From Secundilactobacillus paracollinoides DSM 15502 = JCM 11969 (GTDB lineage: Bacteria > Bacillota > Bacilli > Lactobacillales > Lactobacillaceae): 64,000 nucleotides of DNA. How positions within the stretch are numbered: position 1 is the first letter of the stretch; each line of letters starts with the position of its first letter. Below, piece after piece: positions 1 to 8,515 of this stretch. Below the pieces are notes generated by a model. It had not been told where the DNA came from and searched no databases. It was given only the letters and a program-made list of their open reading frames with translations. The stretch lies in the NCBI RefSeq assembly GCF_001311135.1, contig NZ_BBAG01000010.1, forward strand, positions 1-64,000. The letters are read 5' to 3'. Made by a program: the position numbers and the translations under genes.

Positions 1-71
1 TCAGTTAATATAGGATTGAAATTTTGCTTCGTACTTCTGTCTACAGTCAATTTTTTATGTTTTTTACTCAT
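1..71 (-). CDS. Small lysine-rich protein, truncated by window edge
   Basis: The ORF starts with ATG at 71, two bases after the TAG stop of the Panacea-domain gene, and runs off the left edge of the window. The visible 23 residues begin MSKKHKKLTVDRSTKQ and are strongly basic. I do not recognise it. Its position directly behind a DUF4065/Panacea antitoxin-like gene is where a partner toxin could sit, but nothing in the visible residues identifies one. The other Panacea copy is also followed by a short basic ORF. That the ORF is translated is inferred from the tight spacing only. Confidence 0.4.
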   Translation of the reverse strand, partial: MSKKHKKLTVDRSTKQNFNPILT

Positions 72-73
72 CA

Positions 74-514
74 CTAGTCACCGCTGTAGATACTCAAATA
101 AAACTCACGCATATCTTTTGTTGATATCACCACAGAGCTGTTTTCATTTGGTTTAAAATCGCGCCTAGCATTTTGCCACGGCGTTTCAGTATGCGTCAAT
201 GCTTCAAGTTCATTAGCAGTCTTGTTCCCATACGTATACCAAACTGATTCCAACAGATCATTGACCTGGTTATCAAACGTAAGTTGCCGATTTTGAATCA
301 GAATTGGATTCCATCCGTACTTTGCATAAAGCTTTGGAGAAACAGGTCCGTGCACCCAGGCTTGAAATTCATCGTTTTTGATTATCGACCGATTTAATAA
401 TGCCCAGCCTCATGCAACCGCATAGTAAGTGAGTTTCTGCAATTTTTTATCACTCATTGATTCTTTGTTTAAAAACCAATCAGCAATGTCCTCGACTGCA
501 TAGCCTGTGTCCAT
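74..514 (-). pseudogene. Panacea-domain (DUF4065/SocA-like) antitoxin, internal TGA
   Basis: The start is ATG 514, behind a GGAGGG site. The frame reads MDTGYAVEDIADWFLNKESM, then KLQKLTYYAVA, and hits an in-frame TGA at 410-412. It continues without a shift through GWALLNRS and AWVHGPVSPKLYAKYG to TAG at 74. The paralogue at 777-1247 has Trp (AYAWVL) at the stop position, so a TGG-to-TGA change is the simplest explanation. The WFL...KLQKL.YYA...AWVHGPV.P.L...Y pattern is typical of the Panacea/DUF4065 domain, which acts as an antitoxin against varied toxins (PanAT systems, family knowledge). An internal restart at GTG 355 would give only the C-terminal 93 residues. Confidence 0.7.
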
Positions 515-642
515 GATTTTCCCTCCAATCTATTGTTTCACAACAATAGTTTCACACCTTCAATTACATACTAAGTAATGTTGTGGCGTTTTACAAGCCA
601 TAACCCGCAACAATTACCTGAACTGATATAACTAAAATTATA

Positions 643-780
643 CTAATGAAATGTAAAGTATTGATGGCGTTCACGTAAAGGTTTTGTAAATAATCTGCGT
701 CCCTTGGCAAAGCCAGACCAATCAACCACCGCTTCTTTATATTTATTCGCAAGACGACGCTTAACCCTCTTTGCACTCAA
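643..780 (-). CDS. Putative small basic protein following Panacea gene
   Basis: A 45-codon frame starts at TTG 780, overlapping the TGA of the Panacea gene (TTGA overlap), and ends with TAG at 643. It reads SAKRVKRRLANKYKEAVVDW and onward, about one quarter Lys+Arg. A different frame (591-776, GTG start) is also open and ends in a hydrophobic stretch. I prefer the basic frame because it overlaps the upstream stop and its composition resembles the basic ORF behind the other Panacea copy. No family is recognised and no good ribosome binding site precedes it, so translation would depend on coupling. It could be a non-coding tail. Confidence 0.3.
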   Translation of the reverse strand: MSAKRVKRRLANKYKEAVVDWSGFAKGRRLFTKPLRERHQYFTFH

Positions 781-1247
781 TAGACTTCTGCCTGCTGAAC
801 ATAGTAGTTAAAAATACTTTCATCACTAATAATCGCATGCCCCGTATCTGCAGGCGTTAACCCTCTCCTCGCTAAAAGCCAAGGGTCCTCCTCATGAGCA
901 ATACTTTCAAACTGGTCCTCACTAAGATGGCCATAGATATCCTGCACCTCCTGTAATACTTCGGAAATTTCAGAAGGAAAATAGACCCTATCCTCCTGTA
1001 GCGGAATAACATTATCCCCAAATTCACGGTACTGCCGTGAAAGTGTCGGAATTGCTGGACCATGCACCCAGGCCATAATTGATTCGCTGAATAATCGGTT
1101 ATTGAGGTGTGCAACATCTTCATTATTGACTGTCAGCACCCAGGCATACGCGTAATAAACCATCTTCTGCAATTTTTGTCGTGACATTGAATTTCTAGAT
1201 AAATACCAATTTGCCGTGTCATCCGCTGTGTAGGTTTTGTTGATCAA
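777..1247 (-). CDS. Panacea-domain (DUF4065/SocA-like) antitoxin-like protein
   Basis: The product is 156 residues. The start is TTG 1247, chosen because AGGAGG lies seven bases upstream; the longer frame to 1310 has no such site. The N-terminal half holds ADDTANWYLSRN, then MSRQKLQKMVYYAYAW and AWVHGPAIPTLSRQYREFG, the characteristic Panacea/DUF4065 core. The C-terminal half is more divergent (ESIAHEEDPWLLARRG). In characterised PanAT modules the domain neutralises an adjacent toxin. The intact gene is a near neighbour of the broken paralogue at 74-514 in the same orientation, which suggests tandem duplication. The partner may be the small ORF that overlaps its stop. Antitoxin function is inferred from the domain. 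Confidence 0.75.
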   Translation of the reverse strand: MINKTYTADDTANWYLSRNSMSRQKLQKMVYYAYAWVLTVNNEDVAHLNNRLFSESIMAWVHGPAIPTLSRQYREFGDNVIPLQEDRVYFPSEISEVLQEVQDIYGHLSEDQFESIAHEEDPWLLARRGLTPADTGHAIISDESIFNYYVQQAEVY

Positions 1248-1473
1248 AATAAATCCTCCTGTAGTTATTAGTCGATAAAAATAAGTTTTTCCTAAAAATT
1301 CCAGACGCAATCAGCCACATTTTATTGTCATTTTATAAAAGCCTAAAGTGCTAGTGATTGGTCTTATCTATTAACTACTAACTACGAAAAATTGATGATA
1401 TGTTTTATTTACCTTTTAATTAATCCCGTTAACTATTATAACAATCAACGATTGATTTAGCATGAAATCAGCA

Positions 1474-1517
1474 CAAAAAAAGGCGCTACTCAGTGCAAAC
1501 CGCACCACAGCAACGCC
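1474..1517 (-). terminator. Intrinsic terminator of copY
   Basis: On the minus strand GGCGTTGCT pairs with AGTAGCGCC (with G-U pairs) around an 18-base loop and is followed by seven T. It lies just behind the CopY stop. Confidence 0.6.
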
Positions 1518-1532
1518 CAAATCCACATTCAA

Positions 1533-1964
1533 TTAACACTCACAATCCTCAGGCAAACAATCACACTGAATCGTCTCCGGCGCACTCTTCGCCTTCTCAG
1601 CCAGCTTAACCTGCAGCGCAGCAATATCACTCTGGCTCAACGTGGTGTTCTCCACCAAATCCAGCAGCGTTTTCCCGCGCTTCATCGCACAGAGGTTATC
1701 AAACAGCTGTTCCGCAGTGCTGTTCATTGCGGTGGACTCGGTAATCGTAGCGTCGTACTTAAAGCGCCGGTCTTCGCGGGTCGTCTCCAGCATGCCCTTG
1801 TTCACAAGGCGCCGCAGGAGCGTCTTGACAGTGGAGGCGGACCAGTCGCGCTTCGCCTGCAGCATGTCGATCAGCTCGCGGCTGTATGCGCCGCCCTTGG
1901 TCCAGACGATGCGCATGACTTCCCATTCAGCTGGTGAGATCTCGGCGACTCTTGTTTCGTCCAT
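1533..1964 (-). CDS. copY: CopY/TcrY family copper-responsive repressor
   Basis: This 143-residue BlaI/MecI-type repressor starts at ATG 1964 behind GGAGGAACC; the longer frame to 2048 crosses the operator and has no binding site. The N-terminal winged helix (ISPAEWEVMRIVWTKGG, then STVKTLLRRLVNKGML) is typical of the family. The C-terminus ends CDCLPEDCEC, the CxCx4CxC motif through which CopY binds Cu(I) or Zn(II), so metal binding is well supported. In most lactic acid bacteria copY leads a copper-ATPase operon. Here no copA, copB or copZ is adjacent; it stands alone and divergent from gap. It probably controls a distant copper-export locus and its own promoter. Confidence 0.88.
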   Translation of the reverse strand: MDETRVAEISPAEWEVMRIVWTKGGAYSRELIDMLQAKRDWSASTVKTLLRRLVNKGMLETTREDRRFKYDATITESTAMNSTAEQLFDNLCAMKRGKTLLDLVENTTLSQSDIAALQVKLAEKAKSAPETIQCDCLPEDCEC

Positions 1965-2010
1965 GGTGGTTCCTCCTTTTTTATCGGTATTCATACGGGT
2001 AGTGTAACGC

Positions 2011-2036
2011 GTTTTGTTTACAGTTGTCAACAAAAC
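2011..2036. promoter_or_regulatory. CopY operator (cop box) candidate
   Basis: A near-perfect 26-bp inverted repeat, GTTTTGTT-ACA-gt-TGT-AACAAAAC, lies 47 bp upstream of the chosen copY start. Its core TACAGTTGTC (2019-2028) matches the cop-box consensus TACAnnTGTA at all but the last base. Autoregulation is inferred. Confidence 0.65.
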
Positions 2037-2281
2037 AGTTTCCGACAAGATGTCCGGTATCTAGTTTACCGCAATTGGGCTGAAAAGTGCCAACTTTTTG
2101 GGTGACAGACTTTGTGAAATCCAGCAGTTCCCCAGTTAGTCGTGAGACCCGTGGGAAACGATATCCATCATTATCGGCTGTTGTAGTCGGGGGTATACCA
2201 ATAGTGTTTCATCAGTTTTTAAACAGATGTCTTTCAATATGACGCATACTTACCAATTTTTCACATTTGTGAGCTAATGTC

Positions 2282-2309
2282 TTGTGTACAATTAGTTTAT
2301 TCGTATAAT
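2282..2309 (+). promoter_or_regulatory. Promoter of gap
   Basis: TTGTGT (2282-2287) is followed after 16 bp by a perfect TATAAT (2304-2309), about 50 bp before the gap start. The rest of 2037-2281 shows no gene. Confidence 0.6.
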
Positions 2310-2359
2310 GACAGTTAAGGGAAATTACCCCGAGCACTCACAAGGAGGAGATAGAGACT

Positions 2360-3370
2360 ATGGTAAAAGTAGGTATTAACGGTTTCGGTCGGATTGGTCG
2401 TTTGGTGTTACGTCGGATTCTTGAATTGAAGGACCCCGACACTGAAGTGGTCGCCATTAATGATCTGACCACCCCATCCATGTTAGCTTATCTGTTCAAG
2501 TATGACACCACCCACGGGACGGTGCCATACGACGTGACCGCCACCGAAGACTCACTTGTCATCGACGGCCAAAAGTTCCGCGTTTACGCCGAACGTGACG
2601 CCACCAATATTCCTTGGGTCAAAGAAAATGGCGTTGAGATCGTTCTCGAATGTACCGGGTTCTACACCAGTGCTGAAAAGTCCCAGGAGCACCTCAACGC
2701 TGGTGCCAAGAAGGTCTTAATTTCAGCCCCTGCCGGCCCAATCAAGACCATCGTCTACGGTGTCAACGACGACACCATCAACGCCGACGACCAGATCATC
2801 TCAGCTGGGTCTTGCACCACCAACGCCCTGGCACCAATGGCTTACTTCTTAAACAAACATTTCGGTATCGAAGTTAGTACCATGACGGTTATCCACGCCT
2901 TCACCAGTTCCCAAATGATTCTCGATGGACCAAAGGGCAAGAAGCTGCGGCCTAACCGGACAGCCTCTGCCAACACGATTCCTCATTCAACTGGGGCTGC
3001 GAAGGCTATCGGATTAGTTATTCCAGAACTGGACGGTCATTTACAAGGCCACGCACAACGGGTTGCTGTCATTGACGGCTCCGTTTGCGAATTGGTTTCC
3101 GTCCTAGATACTAAAGGCGTTACCGCCGATCAGATCAACGACGCCATCAAGCCTCACACTGACGGCAACGATTCCTTCGGTTGGAACGAAGACAGCATCG
3201 TTTCATCCGACATCATCGGCGACACCCACGGGGGCGTGTTCGATCCAACCCTAACTGAAGTTACCTCAAACGGCGACTTCCAAGTTGTTAAGACCGCTAC
3301 TTGGTTCGACAACGAATACGGGTTTGTCTCAAACATGGTTCGGACTGCTAAGGCTTTTGCTGAAAAGTAA
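2360..3370 (+). CDS. gap: Glyceraldehyde-3-phosphate dehydrogenase
   Basis: The 336-residue NAD-dependent glycolytic enzyme converts glyceraldehyde 3-phosphate to 1,3-bisphosphoglycerate in the cytosol. The start follows AAGGAGGAG. The N-terminal Rossmann motif is [11 protein letters not shown] and the catalytic cysteine lies in [12 protein letters not shown]. The C-terminus has [12 protein letters not shown], typical of the family, and the length is normal. Many lactobacilli carry gap in a cggR-gap-pgk-tpi-eno operon. Here it has its own promoter and terminator and no glycolytic neighbour, so it is monocistronic. Codon use is strongly biased, as expected for a highly expressed gene. Confidence 0.97.
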   Translation: MVKVGINGFGRIGRLVLRRILELKDPDTEVVAINDLTTPSMLAYLFKYDTTHGTVPYDVTATEDSLVIDGQKFRVYAERDATNIPWVKENGVEIVLECTGFYTSAEKSQEHLNAGAKKVLISAPAGPIKTIVYGVNDDTINADDQIISAGSCTTNALAPMAYFLNKHFGIEVSTMTVIHAFTSSQMILDGPKGKKLRPNRTASANTIPHSTGAAKAIGLVIPELDGHLQGHAQRVAVIDGSVCELVSVLDTKGVTADQINDAIKPHTDGNDSFGWNEDSIVSSDIIGDTHGGVFDPTLTEVTSNGDFQVVKTATWFDNEYGFVSNMVRTAKAFAEK

Positions 3371-3408
3371 GTCTGCTTTGATGCTTTTGATTTAGGATTT
3401 GAATGCGT

Positions 3409-3442
3409 AAAGGCAATCACCTGGTTGGTGGTTGCCTTTTTT
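3409..3442 (+). terminator. Intrinsic terminator of gap
   Basis: AAAGGCAATCACC pairs with GGTGGTTGCCTTT around TGGTT, followed by T residues. Confidence 0.85.
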
Positions 3443-3662
3443 GGTGGTTAACGTAAACAGCTGCTGTGCTTTCAGGAATTAAGAGTCATCAACTGAAAAT
3501 TTTGAATTTTATTTATTTTAGAATCATCGTCCCCTGATTTATGGATCACTGTGTATTATATCTATAATACGATAAGTAAATCGCACTATTTTCCTTGTGT
3601 AACTGGTTGCTTATCCTGTATGATGTCCCCGAGGGAGCACAATTTATTAAGGGGATGATCAT

Positions 3663-4153
3663 TTGAAAGTTACATCACGTTTTTTAATTACAGGCCTAGT
3701 CTTTGTCACGTTTGGTGTAATAAGTCAATCAAACAGTAAGTTTGCCCATGCAGCCAGCTATTCCGGAACGACGCCCACCGCTTTGCGAGGAAGCTACTAC
3801 CGTTATGCTGGGCAAAAAAATGGGATAAGTTGACGATTACTGCGCATACCGCAACGTTAAGCGGGCCAGATTACAAGCAAACAATCAAATCATCAAGTAA
3901 ATCTGCCGCTGGAAAGCTTGCATATAAGCGAACCGGTACGATTGCTGGTCGGAAATATTTCACGTTACAGGCAACGCTGAAAAACAGAACCAATAGCGAT
4001 TTCCCTGAACAGGGGATGAGCCTAACATCACGCAGGATTTCTGGTAAGAAGGTCACTGTTGTCCGTGGGTATCAAGGCGGTTCCTGGTTTGACTTTATTA
4101 AGAGTCATAAGGTTAGCCATGATTATAATGGCTATGCTAACGGAAAATACTGA
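3663..4153 (+). pseudogene. Small secreted protein, frameshifted in an A run
   Basis: The start is TTG 3663 behind AAGGGG. A signal peptide (KVTSRFLITGLVFVTFGVIS, with probable cleavage after AHA) leads into ASYSGTTPTALRGSYYRYAGQK. The frame then breaks in a run of seven A near 3813-3819. Adding one A restores a continuous frame (KKWDKLTITAHTATLSGPDY) to TGA at 4151-4153, giving about 163 residues. The mature part is rich in Lys, Ser, Thr and Gly (e.g. KLAYKRTGTIAGRKYFTLQA), common in lactobacillar exported proteins of unknown function. No catalytic motif is visible. The lesion may be a sequencing error. Confidence 0.65.
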
Positions 4154-4161
4154 TTAGATTT

Positions 4162-4194
4162 AAAAAGGACTGGCACAAAAGCCGGTCCTTTTTG
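4162..4194. terminator. Bidirectional terminator
   Basis: AAAAAGGACtGGC pairs with GCCgGTCCTTTTT. It serves the secreted-protein gene on plus and the PIN operon on minus. Confidence 0.8.
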
Positions 4195-4205
4195 GTTATT
4201 GGTAT

Positions 4206-4841
4206 TTACAATAGCGAAGCGTCACTATCTATTCGGTCATCAAAGGACTTGAGGGCATGCGTACGTAATTTCTGGTTTTCAAAAGTGGACTTTAGAAACT
4301 GTCGGACATGCGATACTGGTACATGTAGGTCATGAACACAATAAAAACAAAAGTCTTCAAGACTATCCTGGATTATTAAATGTTCCTCGCCATACAAATC
4401 TACGTAGGCATAATTTTGATCCAACACAACCTCACGAATGTCAAAGTCATTACTACAAATTAACGGTGTATCGGTCAATAAACAAGCTGCAATTGAGCCA
4501 ATTTCTCCGCGATTTGCGGTTGTTTTTACCCTTTTTCCTGCTACTTGTCGCTTTCGGTTAACCTTTTTAAATCCAGCTTGCACCATGTGAACATAGTTTT
4601 TGTAGACGCTGGACTCTGCTTCAGACAAAGACCTATCATCAAAAATTTTCCAATGTCTTTTAACAATTTCGGCATTTATATAGGCTCTTTCAGTTAAAAG
4701 TTCATCTAGTACAACTCTGTGAATAATGATTTCTTTGTATAGCCCATCAACCCAATCAAACACAGAATACTTTTTAAAAAAGGCCGCATAAAGAAGGATA
4801 TTTGTGTCGATAAATGCCACCTCAAATTGTCTAATCATCAT
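4206..4841 (-). CDS. PIN-domain protein, putative ribonuclease toxin
   Basis: The 211-residue protein begins with FEVAFIDTNILLYAAFF, the first PIN-domain acidic motif (D in DTN). Further acidic residues follow (VVLDELL, and the later GEIGSIAACLLTDTPLICSNDFDIR, which resembles the D...A..N D.D end of the domain). PIN proteins are Mg-dependent RNases and are often the toxin of TA modules. Its start overlaps the end of the ImmA/IrrE gene by 11 bp, so the two are translationally coupled as the last genes of an Xre-ImmA/IrrE-PIN operon. The C-terminal third (HDLHVPVSHVRQFL) is outside the minimal PIN fold. The target is unknown. Confidence 0.75.
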   Translation of the reverse strand: MMIRQFEVAFIDTNILLYAAFFKKYSVFDWVDGLYKEIIIHRVVLDELLTERAYINAEIVKRHWKIFDDRSLSEAESSVYKNYVHMVQAGFKKVNRKRQVAGKRVKTTANRGEIGSIAACLLTDTPLICSNDFDIREVVLDQNYAYVDLYGEEHLIIQDSLEDFCFYCVHDLHVPVSHVRQFLKSTFENQKLRTHALKSFDDRIDSDASLL

Positions 4842-5630
4842 CTAAGTCCGCCGATTGTCTATGCTGTACAAGATACTGCTTTGCACGCTCTGGTTCCACG
4901 TTCGTCATCAGGTTAGCTGCTTCCATTAAGGATAGTTGTCCTTTTTCAACTAAATCATCCGTTAAATGGGCGAACGCAGCAAACTTTTCAAAGATAACTG
5001 GTTGATCTAAGGGACTTAACGGAAAATCTGTAGTGGCAAGAAAGTCCTGCCACTTTTTTTCTGTCAGTTTTACGATTTTTGGATTATCTAGGAGACCTAG
5101 TTCACTTAATCGTCTAGCCACAGCAACATATGGCACTGCTGCAACATTTGCAATTCTAATAACTGCTCGTTTGAGCTGACCGTCATCATCACTTTCCCGA
5201 ACAAGCTTATGCCAACTAAGCCGTATTGCGTTTTGTGGCATTAAAATTGCAGCTGCAAAGTGGTCTGCCGCGCGCTCAGTATCAAAGCCTGTCCGTTTAG
5301 CTTGATCGCGGAGAATGTCGGCTGAAGTACCAAGGAGATCAGAGGTAATGCATAAATGCCAAAGTTCGTGGGCCGCACTAAAATAGCGATTTCTCAATGA
5401 TTGGTGCGTGTTAAGTGCTACAAATGAATGCCCCTGGTACAAAATGGCGGCACCAGAATAACTAGAATCATCAACGTTTTGATAAATTAAAGTGGTCTGT
5501 TCACCCAAAATGGTTTCAATTTCAGACCCAATAAAAATATCAGGATTTAAATACTGGGATAAGAACGATTCAGCGGCATAATTAGCGATAATTTCAGCAA
5601 GGTTTGTGCGTTAATCATGGTTTCAGACAT
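4831..5630 (-). pseudogene. ImmA/IrrE family metallopeptidase, frameshifted near start
   Basis: The intended start is ATG 5630, overlapping the upstream Xre stop by eight bases. The frame reads MSETMINAQT and breaks near 5600, where one missing base separates it from AEIIANYAAESFLSQYLNPD and the rest (open from 5508). The domain carries the zinc motif AAHELWHLC (HExxH) and, farther on, ERAADHFAAAILMP, the third zinc ligand helix, as in ImmA and IrrE. Such proteases cleave Xre-type repressors. Here the adjacent Xre gene is the obvious substrate. The full product is about 266 residues. The single-base lesion may be a sequencing error. Confidence 0.78.
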
Positions 5631-5964
5631 TTTGCTTGGCCTCCAAAAGCGATACGTACCGCTGGATATCCCACGATAAGGCATCTATTTTATCCTCAGA
5701 ATCCGGCTTGCTTAAGTGTCCTCGAAGCTGAATTTGGGGTGTTACATCTGCCTGTTCCTCTGTATTTTGGGTAATCAATTCAATTGACATCCCCATAATA
5801 GCCGGCAGCTCTAAAATTATCTTTGTCTGAAGCTTACGTTTTTGATTTAAAATTTGACTTAGCAGTGCTGGTGTAATCCCTAGCTGATTTGCCAACCACT
5901 CCTGGGATTTTTGGTTTTGTGTCAACCAATTTCGAATATTATCAATAATGACTTGGCTGTTCAT
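5623..5964 (-). CDS. Xre-family HTH regulator
   Basis: The 113-residue protein starts at ATG 5964. The N-terminal helix-turn-helix spans about residues 10-55 (WLTQNQKSQEWLANQLGITP, then LLSQILNQKRKL). The C-terminal half (SKPDSEDKIDALSWDIQRYV) looks like a short oligomerisation or protease-target tail. It is the first gene of the three-gene operon and overlaps the ImmA/IrrE start. By analogy with ImmR/ImmA it probably represses the operon until cleaved by its neighbour. Confidence 0.82.
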   Translation of the reverse strand: MNSQVIIDNIRNWLTQNQKSQEWLANQLGITPALLSQILNQKRKLQTKIILELPAIMGMSIELITQNTEEQADVTPQIQLRGHLSKPDSEDKIDALSWDIQRYVSLLEAKQNV

Positions 5965-6121
5965 TTGCTTGCCTCCAACTCTGTGCTAAATTAGGTGTTT
6001 CCTCAAATTTAGTATACTTAATTCTGTTAATATTAACAACAATTATGATTAATTGTTAATAAACGAAGTGCCCTGTCAGTTCCGATAGCGCAACTATCCT
6101 GTATCACTGATCCCATTTAGA

Positions 6122-6158
6122 TAAAAATAAAAGGCAACCACTTCAACAGTGATTGCCT
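6122..6158 (-). terminator. Intrinsic terminator
   Basis: AGGCAAtCAC and GTGgTTGCCT pair on the minus strand and are followed by TTTTATTTTT. It ends the transcript of the small gene at 6180. Confidence 0.7.
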
Positions 6159-6179
6159 GCGTTAAAAGTTGATAACCCA

Positions 6180-6350
6180 TCAAATTTTAGAAAGTCTTTC
6201 CAATGTCTTTATAATTACTGGATCTGAATATACTCGCTTAAAAACACGTTCCTTATGTTCCTTTAAAAATCTTTTTCCTTCGGGACTGTCTTCATCTAGA
6301 TAAGCTGGATTAACTAAATCGTCTTTATGATCATTCAATTCTTTTTTGTC
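6180..6350 (-). CDS. Small charged hypothetical protein
   Basis: The product is 56 residues, from TTG 6350 behind GGGAGG with six-base spacing; the longer frame to 6407 lacks a site. It reads DKKELNDHKDDLVNPAYLDE, then KRFLKEHKERVFKRVY, with no membrane segment and alternating acidic and basic clusters. The family is not recognised. It has its own terminator. Confidence 0.5.
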   Translation of the reverse strand, partial: DKKELNDHKDDLVNPAYLDEDSPEGKRFLKEHKERVFKRVYSDPVIIKTLERLSKI

Positions 6351-6466
6351 CAAGATTATCCTCCCGTTCAATAACAGCAGTATATAGAATCCCGGCAGAA
6401 AAAACACTATTTTGCTCGCTACATTTAAAATAGCGCCAATTTTGGGGAAATACTATCCATACCTGC

Positions 6467-7688
6467 TTACTTCTTCCCCCGCTGATTCAACTTCTGAACA
6501 AGCGCTTTCAAATCCAAATAAGCCATAAAATTCGGCGCCGTCCCCTTCACCTGTTGCCGGGGCGTTTGCCCGGTTCTTGACCCACCACGCGGGTGATCAT
6601 CGCTCAACCGCAACACCCTGACCTGCTCATCACGGGTCAGCACATACAGTTCATCGTCGCGCTTCAAATCATCCAAGAGTGGCATATCATGGGTCGTAAA
6701 CCCGAGTGACGCTGCGTTTACGTTCATGGTGCTATCTGAAAAGAGGTCAACCAAATCGCGCACCAGCTACTGGTCCAGCTGCCGTTCGATGTCATCAACT
6801 AACAGCGTGGCACCACTTTTTAGCACGTCCATACATGCGTAAAACAGTACCAAACTGCGCATCGTGCCGTCCGACAGATAGTGGACCAGCTCAGAAAATT
6901 GGTTCACTACCACCTGTTGCCCGGTCTTATAGACGAGCACATCGTTCAACACCCGCCCGGCATCGTCGCGAATAAACGACAACGAGGCAATCGACGGGTC
7001 AATGTAGCGAGGAGCTCAGTAGGCACCTGATCGCCAAAGAGCTTCACGTGCGTCGTGGTCGTTTCCCCGACAAGCACCAGCGGAACCGGTTGCGCTTCAG
7101 GCACGATGACCCGGAAAACGGAATCCCGGGTGCCAGCAGCCGTTGCCCATCCGTCGATAACTGTGTGCGGTCAACCAACTGTTTCATTCGCGCCACGTGG
7201 CGGTTCTGCGATGACCCAACCAGTTTAGCGGCCGAATCATCCGCACTGGACTTCGCATACACCTCTTCACTGTCCACGACCCACTCAGTTGTTTCCTGCA
7301 AATCTAGCGCACCGCGGCCGCTCTGTTGCACAAACCGCGTCTTCACAACATAGCGCTGATCGTCATCCGTTGCCAAATAAGCGGTCACCGCAACTTCATC
7401 TTCCTGTGTCCATAATGCGCGCTGCAACACCGTTTGATTGATTGGTTTTTGCCCCAGATAAAAATCGTTCAACCCTTGAAACAGTTCGAGCAACGTACTC
7501 TTGCCCGTGGCGTTAATGCCCACAAGCCCGACGACCCGGTTCAAGCGCAACCGCGCGTTGAACTGCACCGTTCTGGACTGATATTCTCTCCCTGGCAGCC
7601 CATCCGTGTGGAGCGTAAGCGTTGTCCCGTCCTCGAACAACGCGTGCCCAAACAGCTTAAACCCAGTGAGTCTAATTACATTCGACAT
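6467..7688 (-). pseudogene. AAA/ABC-type ATP-binding protein, multiply disrupted
   Basis: The frame starts at ATG 7688 with VIRLTGFKLFGHALFEDGT and a Walker A motif GINATGKST. One shift near 7110-7120 leads into SVFRVIVPEAQPVPLVLVGE. A second near 7015 leads into YIDPSIASLSFIRDDAG. Then come the LSDGT signature, a Walker B-like ATLLVDD, and an in-frame TAG at 6767-6769. Beyond the stop LVRDLVDLFSDST runs to FTTHDMPLLDD, the switch-histidine region. The order matches the AAA_15/AAA_21 ATPases found singly or in defence and abortive-infection loci. Three lesions of two kinds make real decay likely here. No nuclease partner is visible. Confidence 0.7.
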
Positions 7689-8034
7689 CCCCGAAAATCT
7701 CCTAAATTGTGCTTAACTGCGCCACCTAAATACTCAAGTAAAACTAAAGTGTTACGCCAAAATGCTTGAGGATTTATTGATAGTCTGTTAAGTTCATTTG
7801 TTCATATTCTATTATCCTAAAATGGCGCTTACATTACAATACTTATTTTTGGAAAGCAGCTTGATATAATTTTGGTATCGAATTACTTGATAATTTTAAG
7901 TAATTATTAGAGATTGTAATTTTTTGTAGACAAAAAGTATCAAAATAGTTAATGGCGTAAATGAATACGTTATATTATTGCAAAAAGGACTTATCTACTT
8001 CTCTGAACAACCTTAAAAAGTGAGGCCAATAACC
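7689..8034 (+). other. Intergenic region
   Basis: An AT-rich spacer of about 350 bp lies between the broken ATPase and the plus-strand HTH gene. It should contain the promoters of both. No ORF, repeat or convincing hairpin is seen. Confidence 0.5.
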
Positions 8035-8430
8035 ATGGTTCAAAAAGAATTCTATAATTCTGAAACAGGAACGACATCAACCTATACTGAAGTGATTTTA
8101 CCAGAAGTCGTTCCAGTTGGTGATATCACTGATTTACGAGTGACACACCACTACTGGAAGGACAGTGAGGGCGAGCTTTGGGGTGATTTTGAAGATCCAA
8201 TGGAGAACCTACGAACAGACTTTGCTGTTTATCGTGCCAGAAAACACTACCTCTCGCCAACGCAAATCACACTCCTTAGGGCGTCATTAAATAAGTCAGT
8301 AGGCCAATTTGCAGAAATGCTTAACGATAAACCGTCGATGATAACACAAATGGAAACGAATCAAAGGATACAAACAGATGAACAGGAGCGAATATTGCGT
8401 ACAATCGCAAATCAATTTAACGTGCGCTAA
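8035..8430 (+). CDS. Xre-like HTH protein, antitoxin-like
   Basis: The product is 131 residues from ATG 8035, nine bases after GTGAGG; an upstream in-frame GTG at 8020 is less likely because it lies inside that site. The N-terminal 65 residues (TYTEVILPEVVPVGDITDLR) are unlike known domains. Residues about 75-130 form an HTH (LSPTQITLLRASLNKSVGQF, then LNDKPSMITQMETNQRIQ). A C-terminal HTH after a short variable N-terminus is seen in antitoxins of HigA/MqsA type, but no toxin gene is adjacent and the zinc cysteines of MqsA are absent. I call it a DNA-binding regulator of unknown target. Confidence 0.6.
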   Translation: MVQKEFYNSETGTTSTYTEVILPEVVPVGDITDLRVTHHYWKDSEGELWGDFEDPMENLRTDFAVYRARKHYLSPTQITLLRASLNKSVGQFAEMLNDKPSMITQMETNQRIQTDEQERILRTIANQFNVR

Positions 8431-8515
8431 CCGACATCACGGCGTATAATGAGGGCCGCGATAGAAATGAGAAACAAAATAAATAAACTGTAATATAAAT
8501 AGGAGGCCCCCCACC

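Noticed and set aside
591-776. 61-codon frame with hydrophobic C-terminus behind the intact Panacea gene
   Set aside because: The alternative overlapping frame at 643-780 has a tighter overlap with the upstream stop and a composition like the ORF behind the other copy. The 591-776 frame cannot be excluded.
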